Source of the DNA: JBGPLJ01 sp035644395
GTDB taxonomy: Bacteria > Pseudomonadota > Gammaproteobacteria > Steroidobacterales > Steroidobacteraceae
NCBI GenBank assembly: GCA_035644395.1
Contig: DASQOR010000086.1
Location: 1 to 64,000 of the forward strand
Length of the DNA stretch: 64,000 nt
Reading direction: 5' to 3'
In this document: in pieces, positions 26,387-35,254 of the stretch
Layout: every line of letters starts with the position of its first letter
Position numbering within the stretch: the stretch's first letter is position 1
Made by a program: the position numbers and the translations under genes
Notes under the pieces: generated by a model
The model's database searches: none
Told to the model about the DNA's origin: nothing
Seen by the model: the letters and a program-made list of their open reading frames with translations, nothing else

Positions 26387-27414
26387 TGGATCTCCACTTC
26401 GCCCTGGCCGCCTCGAACCTCGCCGAGCAGCAATCCCTGAATGCCGTTGGCTGCCAGCACCTCGAGGGCGCGCACGACATCGCCGGCGGCGACGCAGACC
26501 GTCATGCCGATCCCGCAATTGAAGGTCCGGTACATCTCGGCGTCCGCCATCCGGCCGGTGGTCTTCAGCCACTCGAATACCGGATCGCGCGGCCAGGCCG
26601 CGCGCTCGAGCACGACCTTGGTGCCATCCGGCAGCGCGCGCGGAATATTGTCCGTGAGGCCGCCGCCCGTGATGTGCGCGAGCCCTTTCACCGTTACGGC
26701 GCCCATGAGTGCGAGCAGCGGCTTGACGTAGATGCGGGTCGGGGCGAGCAGCCGGTCGTACAGCGGACGGCCATCGAGCTGGGTGCGCTCGCTGGCGCCG
26801 GCGACGGCGATGAGCTTGCGGATGAGCGAGAAGCCGTTCGAGTGCGGGCCCGAGGACGGCAAGCCGATGATGGCGTCGCCGACCCGGGTGGTCGAGCCGT
26901 CGATGATGCGATCGCGTTCGACCACGCCGACGCAGAAGCCCGCGAGGTCGTAATCGTCGCCCGCATAGATGCCGGGCATCTCCGCGGTTTCGCCGCCGAC
27001 GAGCGCCGCGCCTGCCTGCACGCAGCCTTCGACGATGCCTGCGACGACGCGCTCGGCGACATCGACATCGAGCTTGCCTGTCGCATAGTAGTCGAGGAAG
27101 AACAGCGGTTCGGCGCCCTGCACGACGACGTCGTTGGCGCACATCGCGACGAGGTCGATGCCGATGGTGTCGTGGCGCCGGGTGTCGATCGCCAGCCGCA
27201 GCTTCGTGCCGACGCCGTCGGTCCCGGAGACGAGCACGGGTCGCCGGAAACGCTCGAGCGGGATTTCGACCAGCGCGCCGAAACCGCCGATGCCGCCGAG
27301 TACTTCACGCCGCATCGAGCGGCGCACCAGCGGCTTGATACGCTCGATGAGCGCGTCACCGGCGTCGATATCGACGCCTGCATCGCGATAGGTCATAGGG
27401 GCTTTTTCGTTCAT
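26383..27414 (-). CDS. purM: Phosphoribosylformylglycinamidine cyclo-ligase (AIR synthetase)
   Basis: 343 residues. PurM closes FGAM to AIR with ATP. Signatures: GIGGFGALVEIP, VSGTDGVGTKLRLA, IGIDLVAMCANDVVVQGAEPLFF split by the family's DYYATGKLD, GGETAEMPG and PSSGPHSNGFSLIRK. The start ATG is the natural family N-terminus (MTYRDAG lies six codons in and is an alternative). It is divergent from the DUF2066 gene and leads the purM-purN pair. Confidence 0.97.
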   Translation of the reverse strand: MNEKAPMTYRDAGVDIDAGDALIERIKPLVRRSMRREVLGGIGGFGALVEIPLERFRRPVLVSGTDGVGTKLRLAIDTRRHDTIGIDLVAMCANDVVVQGAEPLFFLDYYATGKLDVDVAERVVAGIVEGCVQAGAALVGGETAEMPGIYAGDDYDLAGFCVGVVERDRIIDGSTTRVGDAIIGLPSSGPHSNGFSLIRKLIAVAGASERTQLDGRPLYDRLLAPTRIYVKPLLALMGAVTVKGLAHITGGGLTDNIPRALPDGTKVVLERAAWPRDPVFEWLKTTGRMADAEMYRTFNCGIGMTVCVAAGDVVRALEVLAANGIQGLLLGEVRGGQGEVEIH

Positions 27415-27476
27415 ATTCGCGTATTTGCGGCCTGTGGTATTTTACACGCCCGCCCTGATCTTCCGAGAGCCATCGA
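27415..27476. promoter_or_regulatory. Divergent purM / DUF2066 promoter region
   Basis: A 62-base divergent gap. On the minus strand TAAAAT (27439-27444) is a good -10 for purM, about 25 bases before its ATG; the -35 is weak. The overlapping plus-strand TATTTT could serve the DUF2066 gene. No PurR-type palindrome was recognised. Confidence 0.35.
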
Positions 27477-28484
27477 TTGCCGAATCCCACCCCCAGCGCC
27501 AGCTTCGGTTTCGTGCGCGCGTGGTGCGTGGCAGCGGTCCTGGCGCTCGGCGCAGGTCCCGTCCTCGCGACCGTCGTTCCCGACCTCTATGAGGCTACGG
27601 TCCCGGCCGATCGCGGCCAGGCGGCGGCCTTCCAGGACGCGATGCGCGAGGTCATCGTACGTGTCACCGGTGAGCGGGACGGAGACAGCGCTGCGTCGCT
27701 TGCCGACCTGATCACGAACGCGCAGCGCTACGTGCAGAAATACCGCAGCCTTCCCGGGGGCAAGGTCGCGATCGGTTTCGACGGCAGCAAGCTCGAGAGC
27801 GTAATCGCCGCCGCCGGCCGCCCGGTCTGGGGGCGCGATCGGCCCGCGACACTCGTCTGGCTCGCGGTCGACGACAGCGCCGGCCGCCGCCACCTGGTCG
27901 GTGCCAACGACGAGGGCGATCTCAAAGCGGCGGTCGATGCCGCCGCGGAAAGCCGCGGCTTGCCGCTCATCTGGCCGCGTCTCGACAGCACCGACAGCAC
28001 GCGAGTTTCGGCGGCCGACGTCTGGAGCGGCTCGAATCAGCGGCTCATCGAAGCCGGCGCACGCTACCGCGCCGATGCGGTCCTCATCGGCAAGCTGAGC
28101 GGCGGCAGCGGCGACTGGACGCTGATCGCCGCCGGTGAGACGAGCGCGATCCGCGGCGGGCCGGCGGACGGTGTCCAGGCCCTTGCGGACCGGCTCGCCG
28201 CGATTCTCGCGGCGCCGAACACGGAGCCGACCGAGCGGGCGACGCTCGATATCTCCGGCGTCAACTCGCTCGCGGCCTATGCCGATCTCATCGCGACGCT
28301 CGAGGCATCGAGCCTCATCCGGGGCATTGCGGTCAATGAACTCGCGGGCGATCGCGTCGTGCTGACGGTGAACGTGCGGGGTTCACCGGACCGGCTGCGT
28401 CGCGCGCTCGCTACGCAGCGCCGGTTCGAGCCGGCCGGCGATTCCACCGAGGCGTCGACGATCCTCGTCCGGTACCGGCCATGA
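27477..28484 (+). CDS. DUF2066 exported protein
   Basis: 335 residues from a TTG; the next in-frame alternatives fall inside the signal peptide. The N-terminus is a signal sequence (AWCVAAVLALGAGPVLA). The mature part matches DUF2066: VPDLYEATVPADRGQ, ALREV-like AMREVIVRVTGERDG, and a C-terminal repeat-like region with LADRLAAILA. Function is unknown; the gene recurs between purM and the CDP-alcohol phosphotransferase/hda pair in gammaproteobacteria. The stop overlaps the next start as ATGA. Confidence 0.82.
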   Translation: MPNPTPSASFGFVRAWCVAAVLALGAGPVLATVVPDLYEATVPADRGQAAAFQDAMREVIVRVTGERDGDSAASLADLITNAQRYVQKYRSLPGGKVAIGFDGSKLESVIAAAGRPVWGRDRPATLVWLAVDDSAGRRHLVGANDEGDLKAAVDAAAESRGLPLIWPRLDSTDSTRVSAADVWSGSNQRLIEAGARYRADAVLIGKLSGGSGDWTLIAAGETSAIRGGPADGVQALADRLAAILAAPNTEPTERATLDISGVNSLAAYADLIATLEASSLIRGIAVNELAGDRVVLTVNVRGSPDRLRRALATQRRFEPAGDSTEASTILVRYRP

Positions 28485-29056
28485 GGTTGCGCCAGCTGCC
28501 GAATGCGATCTCCATCGTGCGGATGGCGCTCGTGATCCCGATCGCCTGGTTCGTCGGCGCGGAGCGCCTGAACGGGGCGCTGGCGCTCTGTGCGATCGCC
28601 GCGTTTTCCGACGCGCTTGATGGCTATCTCGCGAAACGCTTCGGCTGGACGTCCGAGCTCGGCAAGATCCTGGACCCGCTGGCGGACAAGCTGCTGCTGG
28701 TCACGCTATTCATCACGCTTGCGATCGTCGGCTGGATTCCGGTGTGGCTGGCGGTCGCCGCCGTCAGTCGCGATCTCGTCATCGCGTTCGGGGCGATGGC
28801 TTACCGCAATTGGTTCGGGCCGATCGAAGGGCGGCCCACCACCGTCAGCAAGATCAACACGGGCCTGCAACTCATCTACGTGCTCGCCGTCATTGCGGCC
28901 CGCGCCTATGGCTTGCCGTCGGACGCCGCAGCCTTTGCGGTGACCGCGCTCGGCGCGGCGGTTTTCGTCACGACTGTCGTGAGCGGCATCGACTACGTGG
29001 GACGATACTGGCGCAAGGCCATCGTCGTCACGCGTGAGCGGCGCCAGTCGGCCTGA
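28481..29056 (+). CDS. CDP-alcohol phosphatidyltransferase family protein
   Basis: 191 residues, about four to five membrane segments. The CDP-alcohol phosphotransferase signature is present as SDALDGYLAKRFGWTSELG followed by KILDPLADK, containing all the aspartates that bind metal. PgsA-like enzymes make phosphatidylglycerolphosphate; this subgroup next to hda is not the main PgsA in most gammaproteobacteria, so the acceptor alcohol is uncertain. ATGA coupling to the DUF2066 gene; hda starts 4 bases after its stop. Confidence 0.9.
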   Translation: MRLRQLPNAISIVRMALVIPIAWFVGAERLNGALALCAIAAFSDALDGYLAKRFGWTSELGKILDPLADKLLLVTLFITLAIVGWIPVWLAVAAVSRDLVIAFGAMAYRNWFGPIEGRPTTVSKINTGLQLIYVLAVIAARAYGLPSDAAAFAVTALGAAVFVTTVVSGIDYVGRYWRKAIVVTRERRQSA

Positions 29057-29060
29057 AGGC

Positions 29061-29750
29061 ATGCTGCAACTCCCGCTCGGCGTACGGCTGCGCGAGGCTT
29101 CGCGCTTCGAGAACTTTTCCCCAGGCGCCAATCGCGCAGCCGTGCACGCTGTCCAGTCGCTTGCCGCCTCGACCGGGACCGGCGTCGTGTGGCTCTGGGG
29201 CGTTCGAGGCAGTGGCAGGTCGCACCTGCTGCAGGCGGCCTGCGCCGGCGCCGGCGAGGCCGGCAAGGCGTCGAGCTATGTGCCGGTGGCGGACCTCGCA
29301 GGCCTTGATGCCGGAGTGCTTGCGGGACTCGAGACGCTCGCCGTCGTCGCCATCGACGACGTCGACACGGTGGCCGGCCGGCCCGACTGGGAGCGCGCGC
29401 TCTTCAATCTTTACAACGCGGCGACGGAACACGACACCGCGCTGATCCTTGCCGCGAGCGCGCCGCCGGCGGCGACGCGCTGGGGTCTTGAGGACCTGGC
29501 GTCACGATTCGCGGCTGCCACCGTCTTTCACCTGCGACCGCTCGATGACGAGGAATTGCCGGCCGCGCTTCAGCGGCGGGCTGCCTTGCGCGGGCTCGAG
29601 CTGCCGGCGGACAGCGCGGAATTCCTGCTCAAGCGCCTGCCGCGCGACATGCACACGCTGTGCGCCGCACTCGACGCGCTCGACGAGGCTTCGCTCGTGG
29701 CCCAGCGCCGCCTCACGATTCCCTTCCTCAAGGAAGTTCTCCAGCGCTGA
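29061..29750 (+). CDS. hda: DnaA regulatory inactivator Hda
   Basis: 229 residues from the ATG of MLQLPLGVRL, preceded by GAAGG. Hda is a DnaA-AAA+ homologue that, bound to the DNA-loaded beta clamp, triggers DnaA-ATP hydrolysis after initiation. The N-terminal QLPL is a clamp-binding motif. WLWGVRGSGRSHLLQA is the Walker A region (GVRGSGRS, with Arg in place of the usual Lys, as in other short Hda proteins), VVAIDDVDTVAG is Walker B. It overlaps the convergent WrbA-like gene by 23 bases. Confidence 0.93.
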   Translation: MLQLPLGVRLREASRFENFSPGANRAAVHAVQSLAASTGTGVVWLWGVRGSGRSHLLQAACAGAGEAGKASSYVPVADLAGLDAGVLAGLETLAVVAIDDVDTVAGRPDWERALFNLYNAATEHDTALILAASAPPAATRWGLEDLASRFAAATVFHLRPLDDEELPAALQRRAALRGLELPADSAEFLLKRLPRDMHTLCAALDALDEASLVAQRRLTIPFLKEVLQR

Positions 29751-30333
29751 GTCTGCGGGCGAGTTCCGCGACGCGCTGGCCGAGCCGCTGCGCCAGCTGC
29801 TTTTCATCCCCGGTCAGTTCCACGGTCTTGAGCGCGCCGTGCACGTGGCTTGCGCCATACGGGCCGCCGCCCGCCGTCGTCCGTTGCAGCCCCGTCTCCG
29901 TGAACGGCAGCCCGACCAGCACCATGCCGTGATGCAGGAGCGGGAGCATCATGCTGAGGAGCGTCGATTCGTTGCCGCCGTGCTGGGTCTGGGTCGAGGT
30001 GAACACCGCCGCGGGCTTGCCGACCATGGCTCCCGAGACCCAGAGTCCGCCGGTCGAATCGAGAAAATGCTTGAGCGGCGCAGCCATGTTGCCGAAGCGC
30101 GTGGGGCTTCCCATCACCAGGCCCGCGCAGTCGGCCAGGTCATCGAGCGTCGCATACGGCGCGCCGCTGTCCGGCACCGGCGGAGCGGCCACTTCCGTAG
30201 CGACGGCAACCGGCGGCACGGTCCGCAACCGAGAACTCACGCCCGGCACGGACTCGACGCCACGGCAGACCTGGCGGGCGAGTTCCGCAACGCTGCCACT
30301 GCGCGAGTAGTAGAGCACCAGGATCGTGGTCAT
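29728..30333 (-). CDS. wrbA: WrbA-type NAD(P)H:quinone oxidoreductase
   Basis: 201 residues. Flavodoxin-like fold with FMN-phosphate loop YYSRSGSVAELAR and the WrbA-specific SPTRFGNMAAPLKHFLDSTG plus FTSTQTQHGGNESTLLS and a glycine-rich TAGGGPYGASH loop. WrbA reduces quinones by two electrons, protecting against semiquinone radicals. The protein matches type IV NAD(P)H:quinone oxidoreductases. It is a single gene, convergent with hda and divergent from the acylphosphatase. Confidence 0.92.
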   Translation of the reverse strand: MTTILVLYYSRSGSVAELARQVCRGVESVPGVSSRLRTVPPVAVATEVAAPPVPDSGAPYATLDDLADCAGLVMGSPTRFGNMAAPLKHFLDSTGGLWVSGAMVGKPAAVFTSTQTQHGGNESTLLSMMLPLLHHGMVLVGLPFTETGLQRTTAGGGPYGASHVHGALKTVELTGDEKQLAQRLGQRVAELARRLSAGELP

Positions 30334-30381
30334 GACCGCCGCATTGTAGAGGGCCGGCGGCCGCCGCTGTAGGCTTGCGGC

Positions 30382-30657
30382 ATGACTGTCGTGCGTCGGG
30401 CCATCGTTTCAGGGAGGGTGCAGGGTGTCTTCTATCGGGCGAGCGCGGCCGCGAAGGCGCGCGAACTCGGCGTGACGGGCCATGCGCGCAATCTCCCGGA
30501 CGGGCGCGTCGAGGTGATGGCATGCGGCGATCCCGTGAGCGTGCAGGCGCTTCTCGACTGGCTGTGGGTCGGTTCGAGCGCATCCAAGGTAACCGCCGTC
30601 GAGGAGCTCGAAGTCGAGCCCGGCGCGGGCGCGCCCGGGCGCTTCTCGACGTCCTGA
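30382..30657 (+). CDS. acyP: Acylphosphatase
   Basis: 91 residues. Hydrolyses carboxyl-phosphate bonds. The active-site arginine lies in VSGRVQGVFYRASAAAKA and the asparagine in GHARNLPDGRVEV, both as in the family. The C-terminus (GRFSTS) is near the usual GRFEI-type end. Standalone gene between wrbA and the lytic transglycosylase, divergent from the former. Confidence 0.94.
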   Translation: MTVVRRAIVSGRVQGVFYRASAAAKARELGVTGHARNLPDGRVEVMACGDPVSVQALLDWLWVGSSASKVTAVEELEVEPGAGAPGRFSTS

Positions 30658-30666
30658 GCCGTACCG

Positions 30667-31257
30667 TCAGTTGCGCCAGCGGCTCATCCAGAGATTCACG
30701 ACGCTGTCGGGATAGGCGCGCCGGCCGGGACTGCCGTTGTAGCGCGCGAGCGCCTTGCGCACGTCCTTGTGTTCGCGGTCGAGGTAGTAGCGCAGGATTT
30801 CGCAGCCCATGTGGACGTTTTCGCGGATGCGCACGAGCTCGTGGCGCTTCATGCCGAGCTTTTCCGGCCAGAAGGGCATGACCTGCATGAGCCCCTGGGC
30901 GCCGACCCGCGACACGGCGTAGCGGTCGAAGCTGCTTTCGACATCGATGACGGCGAGCACGAGTTCCGGCGGCAGCTTCGGTTCGCGGCGATTCGCTTCG
31001 CAGTAGACGTTGCGCAGGATGTCCTGGCGCTCCCTCTTGTCCGGCACGCGGCGTTTCAGGCGCGGTTCCATCATCGCGTTCCAGACGTCGTAATCGTACT
31101 TCTCGCCGAGACACTTGGCGTTGAGGTCGGCGAGCGCGCGCCGCACGACCAGCTCGATTTCCGGGTCCGTCTGGCCGTCGGCGAGCGCCGGCGACGGGAG
31201 CCAGCTTGCCACGACGCCAAGGGCGAGCACGGCGAGGGCGGAATAGCGCAGGGCCAT
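30667..31257 (-). CDS. Lytic transglycosylase, SLT domain
   Basis: 196 residues with a signal peptide (YSALAVLALGVVASWLPSPALA). The SLT domain shows the catalytic glutamate in VIDVESSFDRYAVS, then VGAQGLMQVMPFWPEKLG and the ALARYNGSPG substrate-groove motif. It cleaves peptidoglycan with formation of 1,6-anhydro-muramic ends, in the periplasm. The short region before the domain is charged and helical. It lies 6 bases after proS on the same strand, an order frequent in gammaproteobacteria. Confidence 0.94.
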   Translation of the reverse strand: MALRYSALAVLALGVVASWLPSPALADGQTDPEIELVVRRALADLNAKCLGEKYDYDVWNAMMEPRLKRRVPDKRERQDILRNVYCEANRREPKLPPELVLAVIDVESSFDRYAVSRVGAQGLMQVMPFWPEKLGMKRHELVRIRENVHMGCEILRYYLDREHKDVRKALARYNGSPGRRAYPDSVVNLWMSRWRN

Positions 31258-31263
31258 CGTGCG

Positions 31264-32976
31264 CTAGGCCGGGCGCATCCGTGACCGCAGGAAGGCGAGG
31301 ATCTCGCCCTGCGGACACTCTTCGTTGTCGACGGCGCGCCGCTCCCGGTATTCGAGCTTGCCGCTCTCGATCCCGCGCTCGCTCACGACTACGCGGTGCG
31401 GTACGCCGATGAGCTCGGCATCCGCGAATTTCACGCCGGGCCGCGCGTCGCGATCGTCGAACAGCACTTCGATGCCCGCCTCGGTGAGCTGGCGGTAGAG
31501 GCGGTCGGCGGCCTCACGGACCCGGTCGGACTTGGTGTAGTTGAGCGCAACCAGCACGACGTGAAAGGGCGCGATCGGCTCGGGCCAGATGATGCCGCGC
31601 GCGTCGTGATTCTGCTCGATCGCTGCGGCGACCACGCGCGTGATGCCGATGCCGTAGCAGCCCATGAGCATGAGAGTGTCGCGCCCCTCGCTGTCGAGCA
31701 CGGTCGCCTTCATCGCCTCGCTGTACTTTCGGCCGAGCTGGAAGATGTGGCCGACCTCGATGCCGCGCGCGATGTCGAGTTTGCCCTTGCCGGTCGGGCT
31801 CGGGTCGCCGGGGACAACGTTGCGGATGTCGGCCGCGACCGGCTCCTCGAGATCGCGGCCCCAGTTGACGCCGGTCAGGTGGTGGTCCTTCTCATTCGCT
31901 CCACAGACGAAATCCGCCAGCGCGAGCGCACTGTGATCCGAATAGATCCGGCAGTGCAGCCCGATCGGGCCCAGCGATCCCGGTTCGCAGCCCGTGCCTT
32001 CCAGGACGCGCGCCGCGCTCGCCATGCGCAGCGGCACTTCGACGCCGGCAAGCTTCTGGGCCTTGATCGCGTTCAATTCATGGTCGCCGCGCACGACGAG
32101 CGCCACGAGTTCGCCGTCGCTCCCCTCGACCATGAGCGTCTTCACCACGCGGTCCGGCGTCGTGCGCAGGAATGCCGCGACGTCTGCGATCGTCCGCACG
32201 CGCGGCGTTTCGACCTTGGCGAGCGGCGCGCCTGGCGCGGGTCGTGGGCTGGCAGGTGCCGGCGCCGGTGCGAGTTCGAGATTCGCGGCATAGTCGCCGC
32301 CGTCCGAGAACGCGATGGCATCCTCGCCCGAATCGGCGAGCACGTGGAATTCCTGCGATGCGTTGCCGCCGATGCTGCCCGTGTCGGCGAACACCGCGCG
32401 AAAATTGAGATCCATGCGCGTGAAGATGCGCGTGTAAGCGTCGTACATCTTCTGGTAGCCCTCGATGAGCGAGGCTTCGTCGATGTGAAAGGAGTACGCG
32501 TCCTTCATGATGAATTCGCGCGCGCGCATCACGCCGAAGCGCGGCCGGATCTCGTCGCGGAATTTCACCTGGACCTGGTAGAAATTCACCGGCAGCTGCT
32601 TGTAGCTCTTGAGTTCGCGGCGGCAGATGTCCGTGATGACTTCCTCGTGCGTCGGCCCGAGACAGAATTCCCGGTCGTGCCGGTCCTTGAAGCGCAATAG
32701 TTCCGGCCCGTACGCCTGCCAGCGGCGCGACTCCTGCCAGAGCTCGGCGGGCTGCACGACGGGCATGAGGACCTCGAGGGCGCCCGCGCGGTCCATCTCC
32801 TCCCGCACGATGCGCTCGACCTTGCGCAGCGTCCTCAAGCCGATCGGGAGCCAGCTGTACATGCCGCTCGCCAGGCGCCGGACGAGACCCGCCCGCAGCA
32901 TGAGCTGGTGGCTCGCGACTTCGGCGTCGGTCGGCACTTCCTTCAGGGTCTGAACGGGGAGTTCGCTGAGGCGCAT
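31264..32976 (-). CDS. proS: Prolyl-tRNA synthetase with editing domain
   Basis: 570 residues from the ATG of MRLSELPVQTLKE; upstream in-frame codons are non-homologous. Class II synthetase: RAGLVRRLASGMYSWLPIG, GPTHEEVITDI, motif 2 RPRFGVMRAREFIMKDAYSF, motif 3 GCYGIGITRVVAA. The bacterial-type INS editing domain lies between motifs 2 and 3 (about 225-400; TTPDRVVKTLMVEG and related strands) and clears Ala-tRNA-Pro. A TAGAAT -10-like box sits upstream on the minus strand (33011-33016). Confidence 0.97.
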   Translation of the reverse strand: MRLSELPVQTLKEVPTDAEVASHQLMLRAGLVRRLASGMYSWLPIGLRTLRKVERIVREEMDRAGALEVLMPVVQPAELWQESRRWQAYGPELLRFKDRHDREFCLGPTHEEVITDICRRELKSYKQLPVNFYQVQVKFRDEIRPRFGVMRAREFIMKDAYSFHIDEASLIEGYQKMYDAYTRIFTRMDLNFRAVFADTGSIGGNASQEFHVLADSGEDAIAFSDGGDYAANLELAPAPAPASPRPAPGAPLAKVETPRVRTIADVAAFLRTTPDRVVKTLMVEGSDGELVALVVRGDHELNAIKAQKLAGVEVPLRMASAARVLEGTGCEPGSLGPIGLHCRIYSDHSALALADFVCGANEKDHHLTGVNWGRDLEEPVAADIRNVVPGDPSPTGKGKLDIARGIEVGHIFQLGRKYSEAMKATVLDSEGRDTLMLMGCYGIGITRVVAAAIEQNHDARGIIWPEPIAPFHVVLVALNYTKSDRVREAADRLYRQLTEAGIEVLFDDRDARPGVKFADAELIGVPHRVVVSERGIESGKLEYRERRAVDNEECPQGEILAFLRSRMRPA

Positions 32977-33091
32977 GTTCTCGGGAGCAGGAATGATCGC
33001 TAAGGCCGCTATTCTATTGGAAAAGCGGCCGCGATCGGCAGGCGAGTGCGGCGGGGCGGCCCGGCGCGCGTGGTTGCTGTTGTTGCGCTGG

Positions 33092-33120
33092 TTGTTGCTC
33101 TGGGGGGTACCCCCTATCAT
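33092..33120 (+). promoter_or_regulatory. Candidate sigma-70 promoter for pssA operon
   Basis: TTGTTG (33092-33097), a 17-base spacer and TATCAT (33115-33120). The pssA ATG lies 45 bases further on. Both hexamers are reasonable matches with ideal spacing. Confidence 0.5.
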
Positions 33121-33164
33121 GCGGCGCCGACCCTGGCCCCGGCCCGTTAAGGATCTGAACGACG

Positions 33165-33962
33165 ATGGATGAGCCGAGTAAACGACAGGTGCTGCGGCGG
33201 GGCATCTACCTGCTGCCGAACCTCCTGACGACGGCGGCGCTGTTTGCCGGCTTCTATGCCGTCGTCGCCGCCATTGACGGCCATTTCGAGCGCGCCGCGG
33301 TCGCGATCTTCGTCGCCATGCTGTTCGACGGGCTCGACGGCCGGGTTGCCCGCATGACGCACACCGAGAGCTCCTTCGGCAAGGAATACGACAGCCTGTC
33401 CGACATGGTGTCCTTCGGGCTCGCCCCGGCGATCGTCGCCTACCAGTGGGGCGTCGCCCGCATCGTGGAAGCCGTGAGCGAAACCGGCCAGCACGGGGTC
33501 CTGTGGAGCCGCCTCGGATGGCTCGCCACTTTCTTTTTCGCTGCCGCCGCGGCGCTGCGTCTCGCGCGCTTCAACGCCCGCTCGGCGAGCCAGGACAAGC
33601 GCTACTTCGAGGGCTTGCCGAGCCCGTCGGCCGCCGCTCTGGTCGCATCATTCATCTGGTTCGCCTTCGAAAATGAACTGCATGCGGTGCTGGGACTGGT
33701 CACTGCGTTCGCCGTGACGGCGGTGGCGGGAGCGCTCATGGTCAGCCGTTTTCCGTACTGGAGCTTCAAGCAGATCGACTGGCGGAGCCCCGTGCGCTTC
33801 CTGTACTTCATTCTGCTCATCGTGCCCTTCGTGATCATTCCGCTCGATCCGCCGGTCGCGCTGTTCACGCTGTTCGGGGTCTATTCCCTGTCAGGCCCCG
33901 CCACCTGGGCCTGGCGCAAGACGCGACGCCGCCCGGCTCGCAATCTCCCGGGACCCTCGTGA
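33165..33962 (+). CDS. pssA: CDP-diacylglycerol-serine O-phosphatidyltransferase
   Basis: 265 residues, about seven membrane segments. CDP-alcohol phosphotransferase signature in FDGLDGRVARMTHTESSFG followed by EYDSLSDMVSFGLAP, the latter typical of PssA type II. It makes phosphatidylserine, precursor of phosphatidylethanolamine. N-terminal RRGIYLLPNLLTTAALFAGF is family-like. The stop overlaps the glycosylase start as GTGA. Confidence 0.95.
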   Translation: MDEPSKRQVLRRGIYLLPNLLTTAALFAGFYAVVAAIDGHFERAAVAIFVAMLFDGLDGRVARMTHTESSFGKEYDSLSDMVSFGLAPAIVAYQWGVARIVEAVSETGQHGVLWSRLGWLATFFFAAAAALRLARFNARSASQDKRYFEGLPSPSAAALVASFIWFAFENELHAVLGLVTAFAVTAVAGALMVSRFPYWSFKQIDWRSPVRFLYFILLIVPFVIIPLDPPVALFTLFGVYSLSGPATWAWRKTRRRPARNLPGPS

Positions 33963-34678
33963 AGTCCCGCAAGCTCGCCTACCTCGACGCGCTTGGCATC
34001 GAGGCCTTCGAGCCCAAGCGGGGCCGCGGGCGCGCGTCGGCCGCCGCAAGCGAACCGCCACCACCGGTCACGGCCTCGGTGATTGCCGTGTCGACGCCCG
34101 GGGGCAGCGTTGACACGCTCGACTGGGAGGCGCTGCGTAACCGGGTCGCCGGCTGCACGCTCTGCGAACTTCACCGCACGCGGACACAAACCGTGTTCGG
34201 TGTCGGCAACCGGGCTGCCGACTGGCTCGTCATCGGCGAGGCGCCTGGCGCGGATGAGGATCGGCAAGGCGAGCCCTTCGTCGGCAGGGCCGGCCAGCTC
34301 CTCAATTCGATGTTGCGCGCGATCGGACTGCCGCGGGAGCAGGTCTATATCGCCAACATTCTCAAGTGCCGCCCGCCGGGCAACCGCGATCCGAAGCCGG
34401 AGGAAGCGGCGTGCTGCACGCCCTACCTGCATCGGCAGATCGCGCTGCTGAAGCCCAGGCTGATACTGGTCGTTGGCCGCGTTGCCGCGCAGAAACTGCT
34501 GGAAACGGACATGCCGCTCGCACGCCTGCGCGGGCAGGTGCATCGCTACGGCCCGCTCTCGACGCCGCTGGTCGTGACCTATCATCCCGCCTACCTGCTG
34601 CGCTCCCCGGGCGAGAAGCGCAAGGCGTGGATCGACCTCAAGTTCGCGAGCGGTGTCCTCGAAGGGGGCGCCGCCTGA
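33959..34678 (+). CDS. Uracil-DNA glycosylase, family 4 type
   Basis: 239 residues from a GTG overlapping the pssA stop. Family 4 UDG signatures: CTLCELHRTRTQ (two cluster cysteines), GEAPGADEDRQGEPFVGRAG, ILKCRPPGNRDPKPEEA with further cysteines completing a [4Fe-4S] cluster, and THHPAYLLR-like TYHPAYLLRSPG. The N-terminal ~50 residues are a low-complexity extension seen in DNA-polymerase-like or phage-type homologues. It removes uracil from DNA. rimI follows. Confidence 0.92.
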   Translation: MKSRKLAYLDALGIEAFEPKRGRGRASAAASEPPPPVTASVIAVSTPGGSVDTLDWEALRNRVAGCTLCELHRTRTQTVFGVGNRAADWLVIGEAPGADEDRQGEPFVGRAGQLLNSMLRAIGLPREQVYIANILKCRPPGNRDPKPEEAACCTPYLHRQIALLKPRLILVVGRVAAQKLLETDMPLARLRGQVHRYGPLSTPLVVTYHPAYLLRSPGEKRKAWIDLKFASGVLEGGAA

Positions 34679-34697
34679 GGCGGCGGATGCCGGCGTC

Positions 34698-35180
34698 ATG
34701 GTTGCCGTTCGACGCGACATGCCGCTACCGGCGGTGCGCATTCGCCCGATGCACGACGCGGACCTTGCGGCGGTCGCGGCGCTCGAGAAAAGCTCGTATC
34801 TCTTTCCGTGGACGGAAGGCATCTTTCGCGATTGCGTGCGGGTCGGCTACGTCTGCCGCGTCCTCGAGATCCAGTCGGAAATCGTCGGTTACGGGGTGCT
34901 CTCGGCCGGTGCCGGCGAAGCCCACATCCTCAACGTCTGCATCGCCGACGGATGCCGCTGTCGCGGCCTCGGGCGCCACATGATGGAGCACCTGCTCGAG
35001 CGCGCGCGCGGCTACGGAGTGCGGGAGGCGTATCTGGAGGTGCGGCCGTCGAATACGACCGCCATCCGCCTCTACCAGTCGATGGGGTTCGAGCAGGTCG
35101 GGATTCGCCGCGGCTACTACCAGGCGAGCACCGGACGCGAGGACGCGGTCGTGCTGAAGCTCGGCCTCGCCGAAAAATAG
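34698..35180 (+). CDS. rimI: Ribosomal protein S18-alanine N-acetyltransferase
   Basis: 160 residues; GNAT fold with acetyl-CoA loop CRCRGLGRHMMEHLLERA, EAYLEVRPSNTTAIRLYQSMGFEQVGIRRGYY, all RimI-like. RimI acetylates the N-terminus of ribosomal protein S18. ATG 34698 was chosen; a GTG at 34653 inside the upstream gene is possible. The TAG stop falls in the outer arm of a REP-like palindrome. Confidence 0.9.
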   Translation: MVAVRRDMPLPAVRIRPMHDADLAAVAALEKSSYLFPWTEGIFRDCVRVGYVCRVLEIQSEIVGYGVLSAGAGEAHILNVCIADGCRCRGLGRHMMEHLLERARGYGVREAYLEVRPSNTTAIRLYQSMGFEQVGIRRGYYQASTGREDAVVLKLGLAEK

Positions 35181-35250
35181 GGACATTCCTGATTTCGACC
35201 TGCGGCAAGGCACGGCTCAGCGCGCCGAAATCAGGAATGTCCCCATTTTC
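35172..35250. repeat. REP-like palindrome, family C
   Basis: Arms about 35172-35197 and 35226-35250 pair with the 18-base core GGGACATTCCTGATTTCG exact in both. The outer ends (GAAAATGGGGACA type) resemble those of family D at 41910-41997. The left arm includes the last codons and stop of rimI; the right arm ends 20 bases before prfC. No T-tract. Confidence 0.8.
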
Positions 35251-35254
35251 CGGC

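Noticed and set aside
33004..33030. Short inverted repeat GGCCGCT...AGCGGCC near the proS start as an operator
   Set aside because: Seven-base arms in GC-rich DNA are expected by chance and nothing else supports a site.
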